A stretch of DNA of 64,000 bases from Chaetoceros tenuissimus (Eukaryota > Bacillariophyta > Thalassiosirophyceae > Chaetocerotales > Chaetocerotaceae). The notes beneath the pieces are model-generated. The model had not been told where the DNA came from. It was given only the letters and a program-made list of their open reading frames with translations, and ran no database searches. Position numbers and translations under genes: made by a program. Of the stretch, positions 21,473-31,558 are shown piece by piece (positions within the stretch are counted from its first letter, which is position 1; each line of letters opens with the position of its first letter). Location of the stretch: NCBI GenBank assembly GCA_021927905.1, contig BLLK01000019.1, positions 1,054,001-1,118,000 on the forward strand, given 5' to 3'.

Positions 21473-22369
21473 TTATTCATGTTCACTATCGGAAATGATA
21501 TGCAGATTTCCTCTTCCAGCCATGGCTCTACTTACAACGCTTGCCTCTTGATAGACTTGTACTGTCTTTCTCCTGAGTGCTTCACGAAACCTTTGTCCTG
21601 CAAAACGCTCTTTTTTTGCTTTGTTACTGGTTGGCAAATCAATAATGATATCGTTGACTGATCTTTCAATCCCTGATCTTCTTTGGATTTTCTTTAAGCG
21701 CATGGAAGATGTGGAATGAATGGCAGGGAAAAGAATTTTATGTTCCTTTTCAACCACCCTTGTCATCATAGTTAATTCCTTCTCCGTTTCCCAATAGCAG
21801 CATGAAAGACTCTTTAGGATAGCTTTTCTAACTTCATCAGCATTCGTTATCGTCTGCTTGACTCTTAATGAAGTATTGTTCTTCTTATGAAGAAACTGGG
21901 AGATGAAACCTTTTGACAAAAGGCTATATGGATGAGAAGGAGACTCACCAAAGACTGGAATAAGTGATCGTCTGGTGAATCTGTTTCGTGAATTGTTTCC
22001 AAACAAGGATAGGTGACGAAGAGCGCTTTCTATGTCGTTATACCGCCCAACAATTGTTCGTTCATGGACAATGTAGTAATGGAAGAAATCCATATCGAGA
22101 ACAGCTCCTCCTTTTGGGTTTAAGGTTGTACTAGGCGACATATAAGAGGATGCATTGTAGTCTGCACGACCTACAACTTCATGCTCTTTTCTCCTATAAA
22201 TCTTCATTCCATTTAATTGCAGATGTTTCTTTCTGGATAGTATTAGTACCTCTTGAACATCCTCATGAGATTGAGGATAAGCTTCAGTAGGCAGATTGTA
22301 TTCAGGAAGCTTATGCATGTCTGATACCATAACAGTCGCTTTACGAGTACTCTTCCGGCTTTCCGACAT
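21473..22369 (-). CDS. Hypothetical basic protein
   Basis: 298 aa from the ATG at 22369 (MSESRKSTRKATV). It begins 330 bp outside the right transposon end and is not part of the element. No membrane segment and no known domain. The protein is basic and Ser-rich. Residues ~85-110 hold an aromatic patch (VLDMDFFHYYIVHERTIVGR), and two hydrophobic-acidic patches, NDIIIDLPTS and the extreme C-terminal HIISDSEHE, look like SUMO-interacting motifs, as in the neighbouring transposon gene. Probably nuclear. The 39-bp tandem duplication containing CACGTG lies about 280-360 bp upstream of its start. Confidence 0.55.
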   Translation of the reverse strand: MSESRKSTRKATVMVSDMHKLPEYNLPTEAYPQSHEDVQEVLILSRKKHLQLNGMKIYRRKEHEVVGRADYNASSYMSPSTTLNPKGGAVLDMDFFHYYIVHERTIVGRYNDIESALRHLSLFGNNSRNRFTRRSLIPVFGESPSHPYSLLSKGFISQFLHKKNNTSLRVKQTITNADEVRKAILKSLSCCYWETEKELTMMTRVVEKEHKILFPAIHSTSSMRLKKIQRRSGIERSVNDIIIDLPTSNKAKKERFAGQRFREALRRKTVQVYQEASVVSRAMAGRGNLHIISDSEHE

Positions 22370-22650
22370 TCTGGCTGATTCTTTCAATCTAGTGTTATGT
22401 ATTCTATTAATCTTTCTAAAGTAGATCTTATTTGTAGAGATGATACTTGAAAGTTTGTTGTTTCAGTATTATGACCTAGGTCGGTGATTTGGAAAAGTAT
22501 CGATCGCACAATCACACAGGCTGTAGTTTTGTACATGAAGGCTTTTGTTAGAACCCCTACTAAAACAAATGTTTTTAGTGTGACATCAATATTTTTAGTA
22601 ATGACGACGTTTCTATTGAACCAAAATATCACTTTTCAATCGTATCAGCC

Positions 22651-22728
22651 TAAACACGTGCTACAAATGTTCGCAGAAACACTGCATGCTAAACACGTGC
22701 TACAAATGTTCGCAGAAACACTGCATGC
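22651..22728. repeat. Perfect 39-bp tandem duplication carrying CACGTG
   Basis: 22651-22689 and 22690-22728 are identical (TAAACACGTGCTACAAATGT...). Each copy contains the palindrome CACGTG, the core site for bHLH or bZIP factors. It lies in the 0.7-kb spacer 22370-23053, which otherwise holds no gene. Zero divergence means a recent event. Confidence 0.9.
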
Positions 22729-23053
22729 AGGAATTAGGAGTGACGTACCTTATGAGCCACTTCGTACATTCAGAACGATCACTAACACGTAAGTACGTGT
22801 ACTACTTTCACAGTAAATCGAAGTAACACGAGATAACACCCGTCTCCTGGCTTGCATTTCGATGATTGTTACTAATCTTTTGTACCTCGTTTTGAAATGC
22901 AATCATGTTGTCATCCATCACCACAAAGCAACCAAACTCATAATATTATATATATTATCGTTTTTCCCTTTCTTTTTCCATTTCAGAAAATTCTGCATTT
23001 TTTTTATGTTTGTCCGTTATCATAAAACATCACACTTTATTTAATTTACTCTG

Positions 23054-23989
23054 TCATGTATATTGTACTAAAGAAGGATTGCATGCATCTGGATTCTCAC
23101 GCAGTAATGAATAAATTATACTCGTATTTGCATTTGGCAGTTGAGCTGCTACAACAAACGCAGGATATATTGCAGTAACTTCACCCTCGAACGCACAAGT
23201 TAAAGTTGTAGGTATCTCGTCCAACAAGGTTTTCAACACTTTTTCTTCTCCAAATTTCTTCACTGCATCATCATATCGAGTCACTACCTTTTTGGGTTCA
23301 TTTTCTTCCTCGTAACTTTCAGTATCTAATATCGCTTCAAAGATGTTTCCAAGTTTTTCTGGAAAGCTTTTCAAATCACTCCTGAGCATAGATTGAAATT
23401 CATTGAATAATCTGACTAGTTTTTCTTCTTCCATTTCTTCTAATTCAATCTTGAGTTTGCAATATACTTCATAGATGGTTTCACAATGCTCCCATCCAAG
23501 ATTCTCTAATCCTTCTTCATATAATCCATCTTCACCATTATATGCTTCTTCTGCCTCTAAAGCCATTTGTTCACGATCTTCCTCACTCAATTCCAAATCT
23601 CTCGTCAATTCAATCTTGAATTCTTCTCCTTGACCGTCCCAGCAGGAAATCATCTCCGCTTCATCAGGTAAACAACATGAATCATCATCGTCTACTGGCA
23701 ACGAACCTATCAAACATTCTTCAATCGTCTCACCACCATGATGATCCAAATAAGCTTCCAAGTTCTCAAAAGGCTTGTAAGATAAAAATGCTTCAATTTC
23801 TTCTTCTGTTTCGGGTATATCTATCGTCCATTCTGCCCATCGCCACCAAGATTCTTTTCTTAGTATAGGTCCATTCCAATTGTATCTCCAAGTTGTAGAA
23901 TCTGATTCTTGAATGTCCTCTCTTTTACGCCAGAGTTCTACTTCACAAACAGACTTTTTATATGTTGGTTCTATATGATATGATTTCAT
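23054..23989 (-). CDS. Hypothetical acidic protein
   Basis: 311 aa from the ATG at 23989 (MKSYHIEPTYKKS). An upstream in-frame ATG would add a hydrophobic stretch that reads like 5'UTR. Strongly acidic, with Glu-rich helices (ETEEEIEAFLSY, LEEMEEEKLVRLF). The N-terminal region is Trp-rich (STTWRYNWNG, WWRWAEWTID). The end, TSIIYSLLRENPDACN, resembles ankyrin-like terminal motifs frequent in diatom proteins of unknown function. No catalytic motif seen. Confidence 0.55.
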   Translation of the reverse strand: MKSYHIEPTYKKSVCEVELWRKREDIQESDSTTWRYNWNGPILRKESWWRWAEWTIDIPETEEEIEAFLSYKPFENLEAYLDHHGGETIEECLIGSLPVDDDDSCCLPDEAEMISCWDGQGEEFKIELTRDLELSEEDREQMALEAEEAYNGEDGLYEEGLENLGWEHCETIYEVYCKLKIELEEMEEEKLVRLFNEFQSMLRSDLKSFPEKLGNIFEAILDTESYEEENEPKKVVTRYDDAVKKFGEEKVLKTLLDEIPTTLTCAFEGEVTAIYPAFVVAAQLPNANTSIIYSLLRENPDACNPSLVQYT

Positions 23990-24334
23990 AGTTAGAAGTG
24001 AAGTAACATGTACCTTAATGAGAAAGCTGAAGTACAAAAAGAAATGGTGAAGGAAAAGCAGGAGCGTTATGAAGAACAAATTTTCGAGTAAGATAACCGT
24101 TCTACAACGCCAACTTTTGACACCACGAAAAAATGAAGTGGATCAATTTTTCCTGTGTGGTGATGATTCATTCAGTCGTCATCAAAGATGATCAGATAAC
24201 GTCATCTCATATTCAATAGAGTTAGACTGTTCACACTATCTTGAAGCAAAGTTAACCAGCTACATTTCCTCTTGCATTCATATTCAAGAGAATAGCAGCC
24301 TGACTCATCATTTCATTCATCTCTAGCATTAAAG
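23990..24334. other. Divergent promoter region
   Basis: 345 bp between a - strand and a + strand gene. It contains ACGTCAT (about 24197), half of a CRE-type site. No other feature seen. Confidence 0.4.
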
Positions 24335-25606
24335 ATGAAGCTTGCACATATACTACATCATCACATCATCTTTCTATACACGCTACAAAGCATACAAGCC
24401 AACGAAATAAATTATCCCAAACGAAGAAAAAGAGGAGGATTCTTCAATCGTGATCCCATAGAGCTTTTACCGAAAAAGTACTCCATACCCAATGGCGGCA
24501 ACCTCTACGACGACGATGAAAAGAAATCGTCACAAAGTACCAATCGAATATATCCAATGTCCATTTGTTCCATACAAGGCAAACGACATTATATGGAAGA
24601 TGAATACTTTACCAATCAGAATGGATCTTTTTGTAGTGTTTTTGATGGACATGGTGGCAGTGCTGTGTCAAAGTATTTGAGGCAGAATTTATACGCAAGG
24701 TATTTGCAAGCCAAGGCGAAGTCTATGATGTTGTTGGCTACAGAAAACAAAATAAAGGGTGAAGAAGAAAATCAAGAGGATCAAGATGCTTTAGAAGAAA
24801 TTAATGTAGAAAGTGAAAACGATGTAGACCAAGACCAAGATTCAGCAAAAACACCAATAGATATGCAGAGTCCCAGTCTGATTGCAGTTCGTAATGCTCT
24901 CAAGTCGGCGTTTGAAACAATTGATGCGGAAGTGCAAAAAGTCTCACATTGGAGTTTTCAAGGGTCGACAGCTGTAGCTATCAAATTGCACAAAATTGCA
25001 AACTTGGAAAAGACAGTACTAATATCTGCTAATGTTGGGGATAGTCGAGCAGTTCTTTGTCGGAATGGAGAAGCTATTGAAATCACAAAGGATCATAAAC
25101 CGAATGATCCGGATGAAAGGGAAAGGATAGAAAGTTTAGGTGGGAGAGTTGAATGGTTTGGTCCTGTTGATAAAGATGGGAATCCAATGGATAGTTCAGA
25201 AAGAAGAGCAAATGGAAAAGAAATCGGATTAAGGGGTGTATATAGAATCAATAGAAATCTTGCTCTCTCACGTGCTATAGGAGATAGATCAGAATTACCA
25301 TATGTATGTTCACAAGTAGACATACAGCAAATAGAAGTGGACGAAGAACAAGATGTGTTCATAGTCATTGCTAGTGATGGACTCTTTGATGTATTTAGCA
25401 GTAGTCAGGAGGTTGTTGACTTTTGCCATAACTTTCTAAAGAGGTCGTATCGCAATAAAGATGAAGAATTAGACAAGATAGCTCTGGAAAAGACCAAACG
25501 TAAAATGTCAAAACTATTGGTGAGGGAAGCATTGCGAAGGGGGTCCATGGATAATATCACAGTCATTGTTGTCTGGTTAGACTCGGATGATCATATCCAA
25601 TCATAG
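24335..25606 (+). CDS. Secretory-pathway PP2C-type Ser/Thr phosphatase
   Basis: 423 aa, single exon. An N-terminal hydrophobic segment (about residues 3-20, ending SIQAN) reads as a signal peptide, unusual for PP2C. The metal-dependent phosphatase motifs are in order: GKRHYMEDEYF (82-92), SVFDGHGGSAV (101-111) with the metal Asp, GSTAVAIKL, ISANVGDSRAVL, NRNLALSRAIGD, VIASDGLFDVFSSSQEVV and the last DNITVIVVWL. The Asp residues that bind Mn/Mg are all present, so the enzyme should be active. A Glu/Asp-rich insert sits between motifs 2 and 5 (about residues 138-170). If the signal peptide is real, it acts in the ER lumen or plastid, or is secreted. The last 57 bp of the gene are duplicated in tandem downstream. 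Confidence 0.85.
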   Translation: MKLAHILHHHIIFLYTLQSIQANEINYPKRRKRGGFFNRDPIELLPKKYSIPNGGNLYDDDEKKSSQSTNRIYPMSICSIQGKRHYMEDEYFTNQNGSFCSVFDGHGGSAVSKYLRQNLYARYLQAKAKSMMLLATENKIKGEEENQEDQDALEEINVESENDVDQDQDSAKTPIDMQSPSLIAVRNALKSAFETIDAEVQKVSHWSFQGSTAVAIKLHKIANLEKTVLISANVGDSRAVLCRNGEAIEITKDHKPNDPDERERIESLGGRVEWFGPVDKDGNPMDSSERRANGKEIGLRGVYRINRNLALSRAIGDRSELPYVCSQVDIQQIEVDEEQDVFIVIASDGLFDVFSSSQEVVDFCHNFLKRSYRNKDEELDKIALEKTKRKMSKLLVREALRRGSMDNITVIVVWLDSDDHIQS

Positions 25607-25665
25607 CTTAATATCACAGTCATTGTTGTCTGGTTAGACTTGGATGATCATATCCAATCATAGCT
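25552..25665 (+). repeat. 57-bp tandem duplication across the PP2C stop codon
   Basis: 25552-25608 and 25609-25665 differ at about one base (ACTCGG / ACTTGG). The unit is 19 codons and includes the last motif plus the TAG stop, so copy 2 lies in the same frame but after the stop. Confidence 0.85.
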
Positions 25666-25771
25666 TATGTTTCGTATAATGTACATTTTCGCAAGGAAAC
25701 CTCTATCTAAAGTCGCTAATAAATATGCTTATGAATAAATTTACCTAGCTACCCATCAAACTCTAATGGAT

Positions 25772-27469
25772 TTAAAATGTCATCATTTTGACTGGAATAG
25801 TATTTGAGAATTCTTGCTTGAGTTTCTCTTCATCATCAAAGGCATACTTTTTGTAAACTTCATATTCTTCGTCTGTGAGACAACATTCATTCAATATCCT
25901 TGTAATCTCTTGGCGATTTTGCTCTTCTCCAATCCCTTCACCAATTAATACAACTTCTTGACGTCGATCTCCAACAGACACAAACGAATCAGATTCCTCA
26001 TGATTGTGATTATCAAAATCCACAAGAATATCATCTCTCGCTTCTTCCGGCCATTGTTCTTGTGGAAGAGTAGCCCACCATCGCCCTAAACATTTCAATT
26101 CAAAGGAACTTCCAGCATGGGACCAATAATGTGCTGCAATATGGGAATCTGCCAACCAACAAAATCCTTTACTGCGAATCACATTTTTCAATACACTATT
26201 TGTATTCTCATGAATTTCAGGTAAACCGTGAACGATTGGCAAGTCTCCAAGTGCATGTAACAGACGTGTTGGATGAAATGGTCTTCTCGATCTAAAAATC
26301 ATGGATCCAATCTTTCCCGGTATGGAGGTTTCATTCGCATGTTCATGACTATGAGAGTGACTCTCATCGGTACAAGTTGGATCATTACAAGAACCCTCTC
26401 CATGTTCGTGATCATAAACACTATGATTATGAGTATCATCCAACAATAAATCTTCCATAGCTTCAATGGTATCACGATGATCATCTGTAATACCAGCATC
26501 CACAACACCAAGCCCTTGCGCGGCAGCCAATACATCCGACAAGTTCTCAACATGACCATATTCCGTTTTAATAATTTTCGCCCGTGGATTCAATGCTTCC
26601 ACAATGGTTTCAATATTTTCCAAATCCCTACTATCTTGTATTAAATCAAGTTTATTCACCACGAGTACATCTGCAATCTCTGTCTGTTCCACTAACAAAT
26701 CCGAAACTGAGAATGATTCACCAGTAGTAAAAGTATCCATCATATCCTCATCACGAATGGGATACAATTGTGGTGAATCCTCTTCATTCACCAAATTTCC
26801 ATCTTGATTTTTCACACAAGTTTCAAATGTACTCGCATCCAAAACCGTCACCATGGTATCCAATTTTACCCTGTCCAATAGTGGCATCCCATAATATTCT
26901 GCATCTTGAAACATTGACCTTATAGAATTGGGAGAAGCTACACCCGATAATTCAATCACAATATGATCAAATCCCTCATCATCACCAGCTTGACTTTTTA
27001 AATCACTCAGAGTAATCAATTCACTTATAGAAGGTAATAAATCATCGGACAATTGACAACAGGCACATCCATTACTCAATTCGACAATTCCATCCGGTCG
27101 TAAGTTTGTATTGGAAGGAGATGTATTCCCCACTAGGAGTTTATTATCAATGTTAATTTCCGCCATGTCATTGACAATCACTGCTATTTTCATTGAGGAT
27201 TTATTATTCAACAAGTTTTGCAAAAGGGTTGTTTTTCCTGATCCTAAAAAGCCGGAAAGGATGGTGATGGGTACCTTGTAAGGATTGGAGATTTCTGATT
27301 TTGTAGAAGAGAGTCTTGTACATTTTGATTTTGTTGTAGAGAATGTATTTGTGGATAGAAAGGAGAAGGATCGCATAGATGATATTGAGGAGGAGTGTCG
27401 TGGAGTGAAGCCATGAATTGTGGATGAGAATAAAATGGAAATGATTGAAATTCTTTTGGAAATCATCAT
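25772..27469 (-). CDS. CobW/P47K (COG0523) family metal-chaperone GTPase, probably plastid
   Basis: 565 aa. The precursor starts with a signal peptide (SIISILFSSTIHG) followed by FTPRHSS, a Phe-led ASAFAP-like junction, and a Ser/Thr/Lys-rich transit stretch to about residue 64. The GTPase domain shows Walker A GFLGSGKTT (73-81), the family metal motif GCACC (134-138), and VVNKLDL for guanine recognition. A His-rich loop (HNHSVYDHEHG..SHSHSHEH) precedes the CobW C-terminal domain (RPFHPTRLLHALGD, WWATLPQEQWP). Such proteins insert or store Zn2+, Co2+ or other metals at the cost of GTP. Plastid targeting is inferred from the presequence. Confidence 0.85.
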   Translation of the reverse strand: MMISKRISIISILFSSTIHGFTPRHSSSISSMRSFSFLSTNTFSTTKSKCTRLSSTKSEISNPYKVPITILSGFLGSGKTTLLQNLLNNKSSMKIAVIVNDMAEINIDNKLLVGNTSPSNTNLRPDGIVELSNGCACCQLSDDLLPSISELITLSDLKSQAGDDEGFDHIVIELSGVASPNSIRSMFQDAEYYGMPLLDRVKLDTMVTVLDASTFETCVKNQDGNLVNEEDSPQLYPIRDEDMMDTFTTGESFSVSDLLVEQTEIADVLVVNKLDLIQDSRDLENIETIVEALNPRAKIIKTEYGHVENLSDVLAAAQGLGVVDAGITDDHRDTIEAMEDLLLDDTHNHSVYDHEHGEGSCNDPTCTDESHSHSHEHANETSIPGKIGSMIFRSRRPFHPTRLLHALGDLPIVHGLPEIHENTNSVLKNVIRSKGFCWLADSHIAAHYWSHAGSSFELKCLGRWWATLPQEQWPEEARDDILVDFDNHNHEESDSFVSVGDRRQEVVLIGEGIGEEQNRQEITRILNECCLTDEEYEVYKKYAFDDEEKLKQEFSNTIPVKMMTF

Positions 27470-27911
27470 TTTTGAGTCGACAGTTTTTGATGTGAATAGA
27501 ATGTAAATAGAATATGGGATAGATGAATGATTAGTACAAGAGAGAGAAGATTCGTTTTATATAATTCACTCTTTTAAAATTGTATCTCATCTCTCTGTGG
27601 TGATGTGTTTTCTTTCAGAAAGAAAAAGATCCAAAAACAAAAGTCAAAAGATCTCGTGGCTGTCATTGTCTCTCTGTTTTGGCTATTTGATCTAGCCAAA
27701 AAGTATATGTCAACACGACTCAATTGACATGTCAATGGTTTTGAATTGGATTCGATTCGAGTTGGCAGGTCGCATTGTTGTTCAACATGAAACATGAGGT
27801 GTATGTACCACAGTATGTCTCTAGCTTTAGATACCATACTAATATCCTAACCTTGTTTAAAGAAGTGATCTACATACCTACTTATCCTACCTACTACAAT
27901 AAAACAGAATC
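27470..27911. other. Divergent promoter region
   Basis: 442 bp between the CobW gene (-) and the lipase gene (+). No coding content or distinct motif that I trust. Confidence 0.4.
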
Positions 27912-29560
27912 ATGAGCAGTGACGACAAGAGCCTCTATCCTCCGTTCCAGTTTGCAAGTCTACACGATGAAATGTATCAAACGGCTGTCCAAAGGTAAGA
28001 ACAAGAAAAAGAAGTGTTTCTATCTTATTACTCATACATATGTCTCACTTCTTCTTCTTCTATAAAAGTGATTTAGTTTATACATTTGCATACATTGTAG
28101 ATGCAGCACGTCAAGCTACTCAACAAAATGTAGAATTCAAAGGCATTACCATTGATCCAACCACTAAACGGGCACTTAGTAAACCTATTCCTGAAGTAGA
28201 TGAACAAGATCAAGAGGAAGTAGAAGAGGAACAACTAGAAACGGCATCACGAACCATTTCGAAATTTCCATCTGAAGTGATGGAAGGAGATGATACCATC
28301 ATGGATGAAAATGAAGAAGAACATGCTTACTTCAACTCCATTCTCAATTCTATTCCGGGTTGTGGAACCGATACCACCTATGAAGAGAAAAAGGAAGATA
28401 CAGTAGTAAACAAGATGCTTTGTTGTGGTGGGAATAATAATGTCGATACAGTCATTGAAGAAATGGAATCACGTGATATTGAAATTGTTGAAGAATACAA
28501 GAAGGAAATTCAACAGGTGGATCCATTTGATTTACGTACCTTTACTCCACAAGAAATGAAGGAGATTATCACTTTGAATCAAGAATTTTTGGGGGAAACG
28601 TATCCCAACGCGTTTGGAACTGATAAAATTTCAAGTCTATTGGAATTATTGGATAAATTGCAGAAAAAGGCAGAATTACATTCTGAAAACTCCATTGTGG
28701 TGGAAGAATTTGATGATTCCTTTCAAGAAAAAGAATGTGTCTATGGAATAGTGAGAGATTCCACTACCAACACCATCACACTATCATTTCGTGGAACGGA
28801 AATCGGCATCAACTCTCAAGTGGCAATGAGTAATTGGTTGACCAACGTCAATGTACTCAAAGTATCCGAACCACTGCCAGATGTTTTATCTACCAAGTTA
28901 CCTACTGTTGACAGGGTAGGAATTCACAAAGGATTTCATGATTACTTGAAAGATCCAACTGAAAATCCTTTGGATCAAGAGCAAACTACCAAATTGGATC
29001 AAATCAAATTGGATCTTTTGAGTATCCTATCCAGATATCCAAATCATAAAATTGTAGTCACGGGTCATTCCCTCGGGGGAGCATTGGCAACTCTTGCTTC
29101 GTATTATTTCGCTTTGGATCTAGAGTTTGCAAAACAGACTCCAATTACTTGTATCAATTTTGGTGCTCCGAGAGTGGGTGGGTATAAATTCTCACAAGCA
29201 ATTCATGCACTTCAAGAAATGAAATTATTGCGTATCCTACGTGTGGTGAACAAGAGTGATAGTGTCACTACCCTTCCTCCTGGACCATTCTATCATGTAG
29301 GTTTCCAAATCACTAATTATGATGATATTGAAGTTGCGGATGGAAAGCCTGTTACCGAAATGACGTATTTGGATCCATATGCTGGTTTCTGGAATAAAAT
29401 GAAGAGAAGATGGAGTAATGGTGTTGTATCCAATATTAACCTTGGATATGAGCATGGTATGAATACTTATATTGCTAATATTGAGAATAATGAGTCTGTA
29501 TATGCGGATCATACCTTGAATGAAAACTATGTTGAGAAAGGGGTTGTGGTTGTGGACTGA
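27912..29560 (+). CDS. Class 3 lipase (alpha/beta hydrolase)
   Basis: Two exons: 27912-27994 (MSSDDKSLYPPFQFASL...) and 28069-29560. The 74-nt intron (GTAAGA...AAAAG) splits a Ser codon; the product is 524 aa. An acidic insert occupies about residues 55-110. The catalytic region reads TNTITLSFRGTE (oxyanion strand), then VVTGHSLGGALATLASY with the nucleophile Ser at ~362, then the Asp in VVNKSDSVTTLPPG, and the His in LGYEHGMNTY. This is the Lipase_3 order, so triacylglycerol or galactolipid hydrolysis is expected. No clear signal peptide with this start; the location is open. Confidence 0.85.
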
Positions 29561-30093
29561 ATAGAGATGGAGTCGTAGTCGAGGCATTTCTTGTATGAGA
29601 TGCTGAATGCATGTGAGATAAAAGTTAAACTTATAAAGTGATTCTGTGTGATGCTATTACTTTCTTGAGTCTATCTTTCTAGTAATTGCGTATTTATTGC
29701 TCTTATATCTCTTGTCCGCTTGCTTCCGCAGCATTGTGGCTGGTTGAAGTTCTATATTCACCGCAGTCTAACTACTCTAGTCGCGCAAAGTATTTAAAAA
29801 TAGTTTAAAGGACAGAGTTTAAGGAGTTCTAGCTATACCGCAGTCTAATTACTGTAGCATTGAAAGATGAGCTACCCGTAAAAGTATTCAAAAAGACCAA
29901 GTTTAAAATTAAAGTAGTAACAGGCACTGTACTTCAGTAAAAATGGACTTCCTTGCATCTTTTAAAATCAAGTCCAAACTCAATGTGCTATTAATCATAG
30001 TACTTCTTCTAGTCTCTATCGTCGCTACAATACTTCCAATCTGCCCTTCACTCTTTTTCCTTCACTACTCCAAACGAAACTGGTTCCTTATTT
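29561..30093. other. Convergent spacer
   Basis: Contains two imperfect copies of ACCGCAGTCTAAtTACT (about 29760 and 29838), each followed by an AGTATT(T/C)AAAAA and AGTTTAAA stretch, an old ~79-bp duplication. A 72-codon + strand ORF at 29943 with one hydrophobic segment overlaps the RER1 3' end antisense; I do not call it. Confidence 0.5.
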
Positions 30094-30720
30094 TTAAACC
30101 CCCTTTCTTCCAGCACCAGCACCTCCACCACCCCAAACACCTTCTTCTCTTCCAGCATTAGCATATTTACTCTTTCCAAAACTAAACGGGATATATTTAT
30201 GCTTATACATGTGCGCAATCTGTTTCTTCATGGTCATGAAAAAAAGTACACAAAAGTACATGACCAAAATCGGCCAAAAGACGGGTACATCAAACATTGG
30301 AAAAAACGTCATGAAAAAACTTGTCCCAGTACCTCTGGTACAAGTCAACCAAAATTTAAATTCCGGTAATCTTCTCGTAAACGGTTTGTATTCCTCTTGC
30401 GAAGAGGTTGGCAGAGATGGACCATCGTCATAATCTGCCGTTGCTGGATCTTCCAATGGGGATAAAAATGCGATAAAATTATTCAAGAGAAAGATACCGA
30501 GTCCGTATGCTACGATAAAGTATCCTTGGATTAAGTAGATTCTGAGGAAGAATAGGCAGAAGATGAATGTGAATGCTAGCCAGCGTTGGAGTGGATAGAT
30601 TGTTGATTTGTCGAGCCAGTATTGTGTCGCTCTTTTTACTGTTGTAGCATTGAGTGTTGGTAATGGTTCATGATGGCGGTGATGAGTTGGTAGCATTGGT
30701 TGAGTTTGCAAGATTTGCAT
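30094..30720 (-). CDS. RER1: RER1 family ER retrieval receptor
   Basis: 208 aa from the ATG at 30720. Near-complete RER1 architecture: ATQYWLDKSTIYPLQRW at the start, four membrane segments in two hairpins (first around FIFCLFFLRIYLIQGYF and YGLGIFLLNNFIAFLSP), the acidic DDGPSLPT loop, RRLPEFKFW, and FFPMFDVPVFWPILVMYF followed by MKKQIAHMYKHKYIPFSFGK. RER1 sits in the early Golgi and returns ER membrane proteins by recognising their transmembrane helices. The last ~20 residues are a Gly-rich tail. Confident assignment. Confidence 0.93.
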   Translation of the reverse strand: MQILQTQPMLPTHHRHHEPLPTLNATTVKRATQYWLDKSTIYPLQRWLAFTFIFCLFFLRIYLIQGYFIVAYGLGIFLLNNFIAFLSPLEDPATADYDDGPSLPTSSQEEYKPFTRRLPEFKFWLTCTRGTGTSFFMTFFPMFDVPVFWPILVMYFCVLFFMTMKKQIAHMYKHKYIPFSFGKSKYANAGREEGVWGGGGAGAGRKGV

Positions 30721-31558
30721 TTTTAGAGAGAGAGAGATGAAGTAAAGAGATTGATTCGATTGCAATGAAAAGGAAAGAGAGAAGGTGAGATTTCGAATGA
30801 GTTCAATTTCAATTTTTCGAATTTGATTTTTCGAATTTCATTAACTACATAATAAGTCAGTAGAGTAGCATATTGCTCTAACTATTCTATAGTTCCCTTC
30901 TACCACTGATAACCTCAATAGGTACAAGCAACGAGAGGAAGCCAAGTCCCTAGCATGGATCCTATTATATATATGAAAATGACTTACAATTGGCTCTTGT
31001 TTGATCGAACCCAGACGGCTCATCGTATTCTGATCCTTCCATCATCTTTTTATTTATTATTGTATATAATGTGAGAGTCTTGACTAGCCCTTCAATCTAA
31101 GTACAGATAGCTCTGTTGAAAATGCTACTACGAGTATTGGCATTAGCTCTGTGTGTTGGTACTTTTGGCTTCGTTGCTCTTCTCCCTCAACGCCTCTTTA
31201 CCTCGTTTTGAATACGGTTATTTCTTTATAACGTCTTTGAGCGATCTCACATTTTTGAATTTTATCTTTGCTCCATTCTTTTCCATTTGCTCCAGATCAA
31301 TTCCAGAAAGATTGCATGAAAGTGATAGAGTCAAGATTAATTTATATTATTTGTTTATAGTAAAAGAAAGCATAGGAAAAAGAATATAAAGCAAGCAATG
31401 ATTCAAGATGGGTTGTCTGCCAGGTTGGTAGATTCCTTCCTCGCTGAAATTAGAACTGTAGTACCACTCTAGCTAGCTAACACTAAAATATGACTTATAT
31501 AATTTGCATTCACAGCAGTTCCTATGTCTTTGGCAAATAGATCTATTTCTTAGAGATC
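30721..31558. other. Spacer holding the left copy of the sulfotransferase-flanking repeat
   Basis: Upstream part (30721-31070) has no recognised content. The repeat copy at 31075-31450 is listed separately. Confidence 0.5.
31075..31450 (+). repeat. Left copy of a ~370-bp diverged direct repeat flanking the sulfotransferase gene
   Basis: Shares GAGTCTTGACTAG, TATTGGCATTAGCT, TGTGTGTTGGTACTT, GATCTCACATTTTT and CAGGTTGGTAGATTCC in the same order with 32885-33247. Its ATG at 31122 opens a 29-codon ORF with signal-peptide character (MLLRVLALALCVGTFGFVAL), possibly the relic of a lost secreted protein's first exon. Confidence 0.75.

Noticed and set aside
22862-23044. 60-codon hydrophobic ORF
   Set aside because: Phe/Tyr/Ile-rich read of a T-rich spacer; no supporting feature.
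29943-30161. 72-codon ORF with one hydrophobic segment
   Set aside because: Its last third is antisense to the RER1 coding region; low-complexity His/Leu tail looks spurious.
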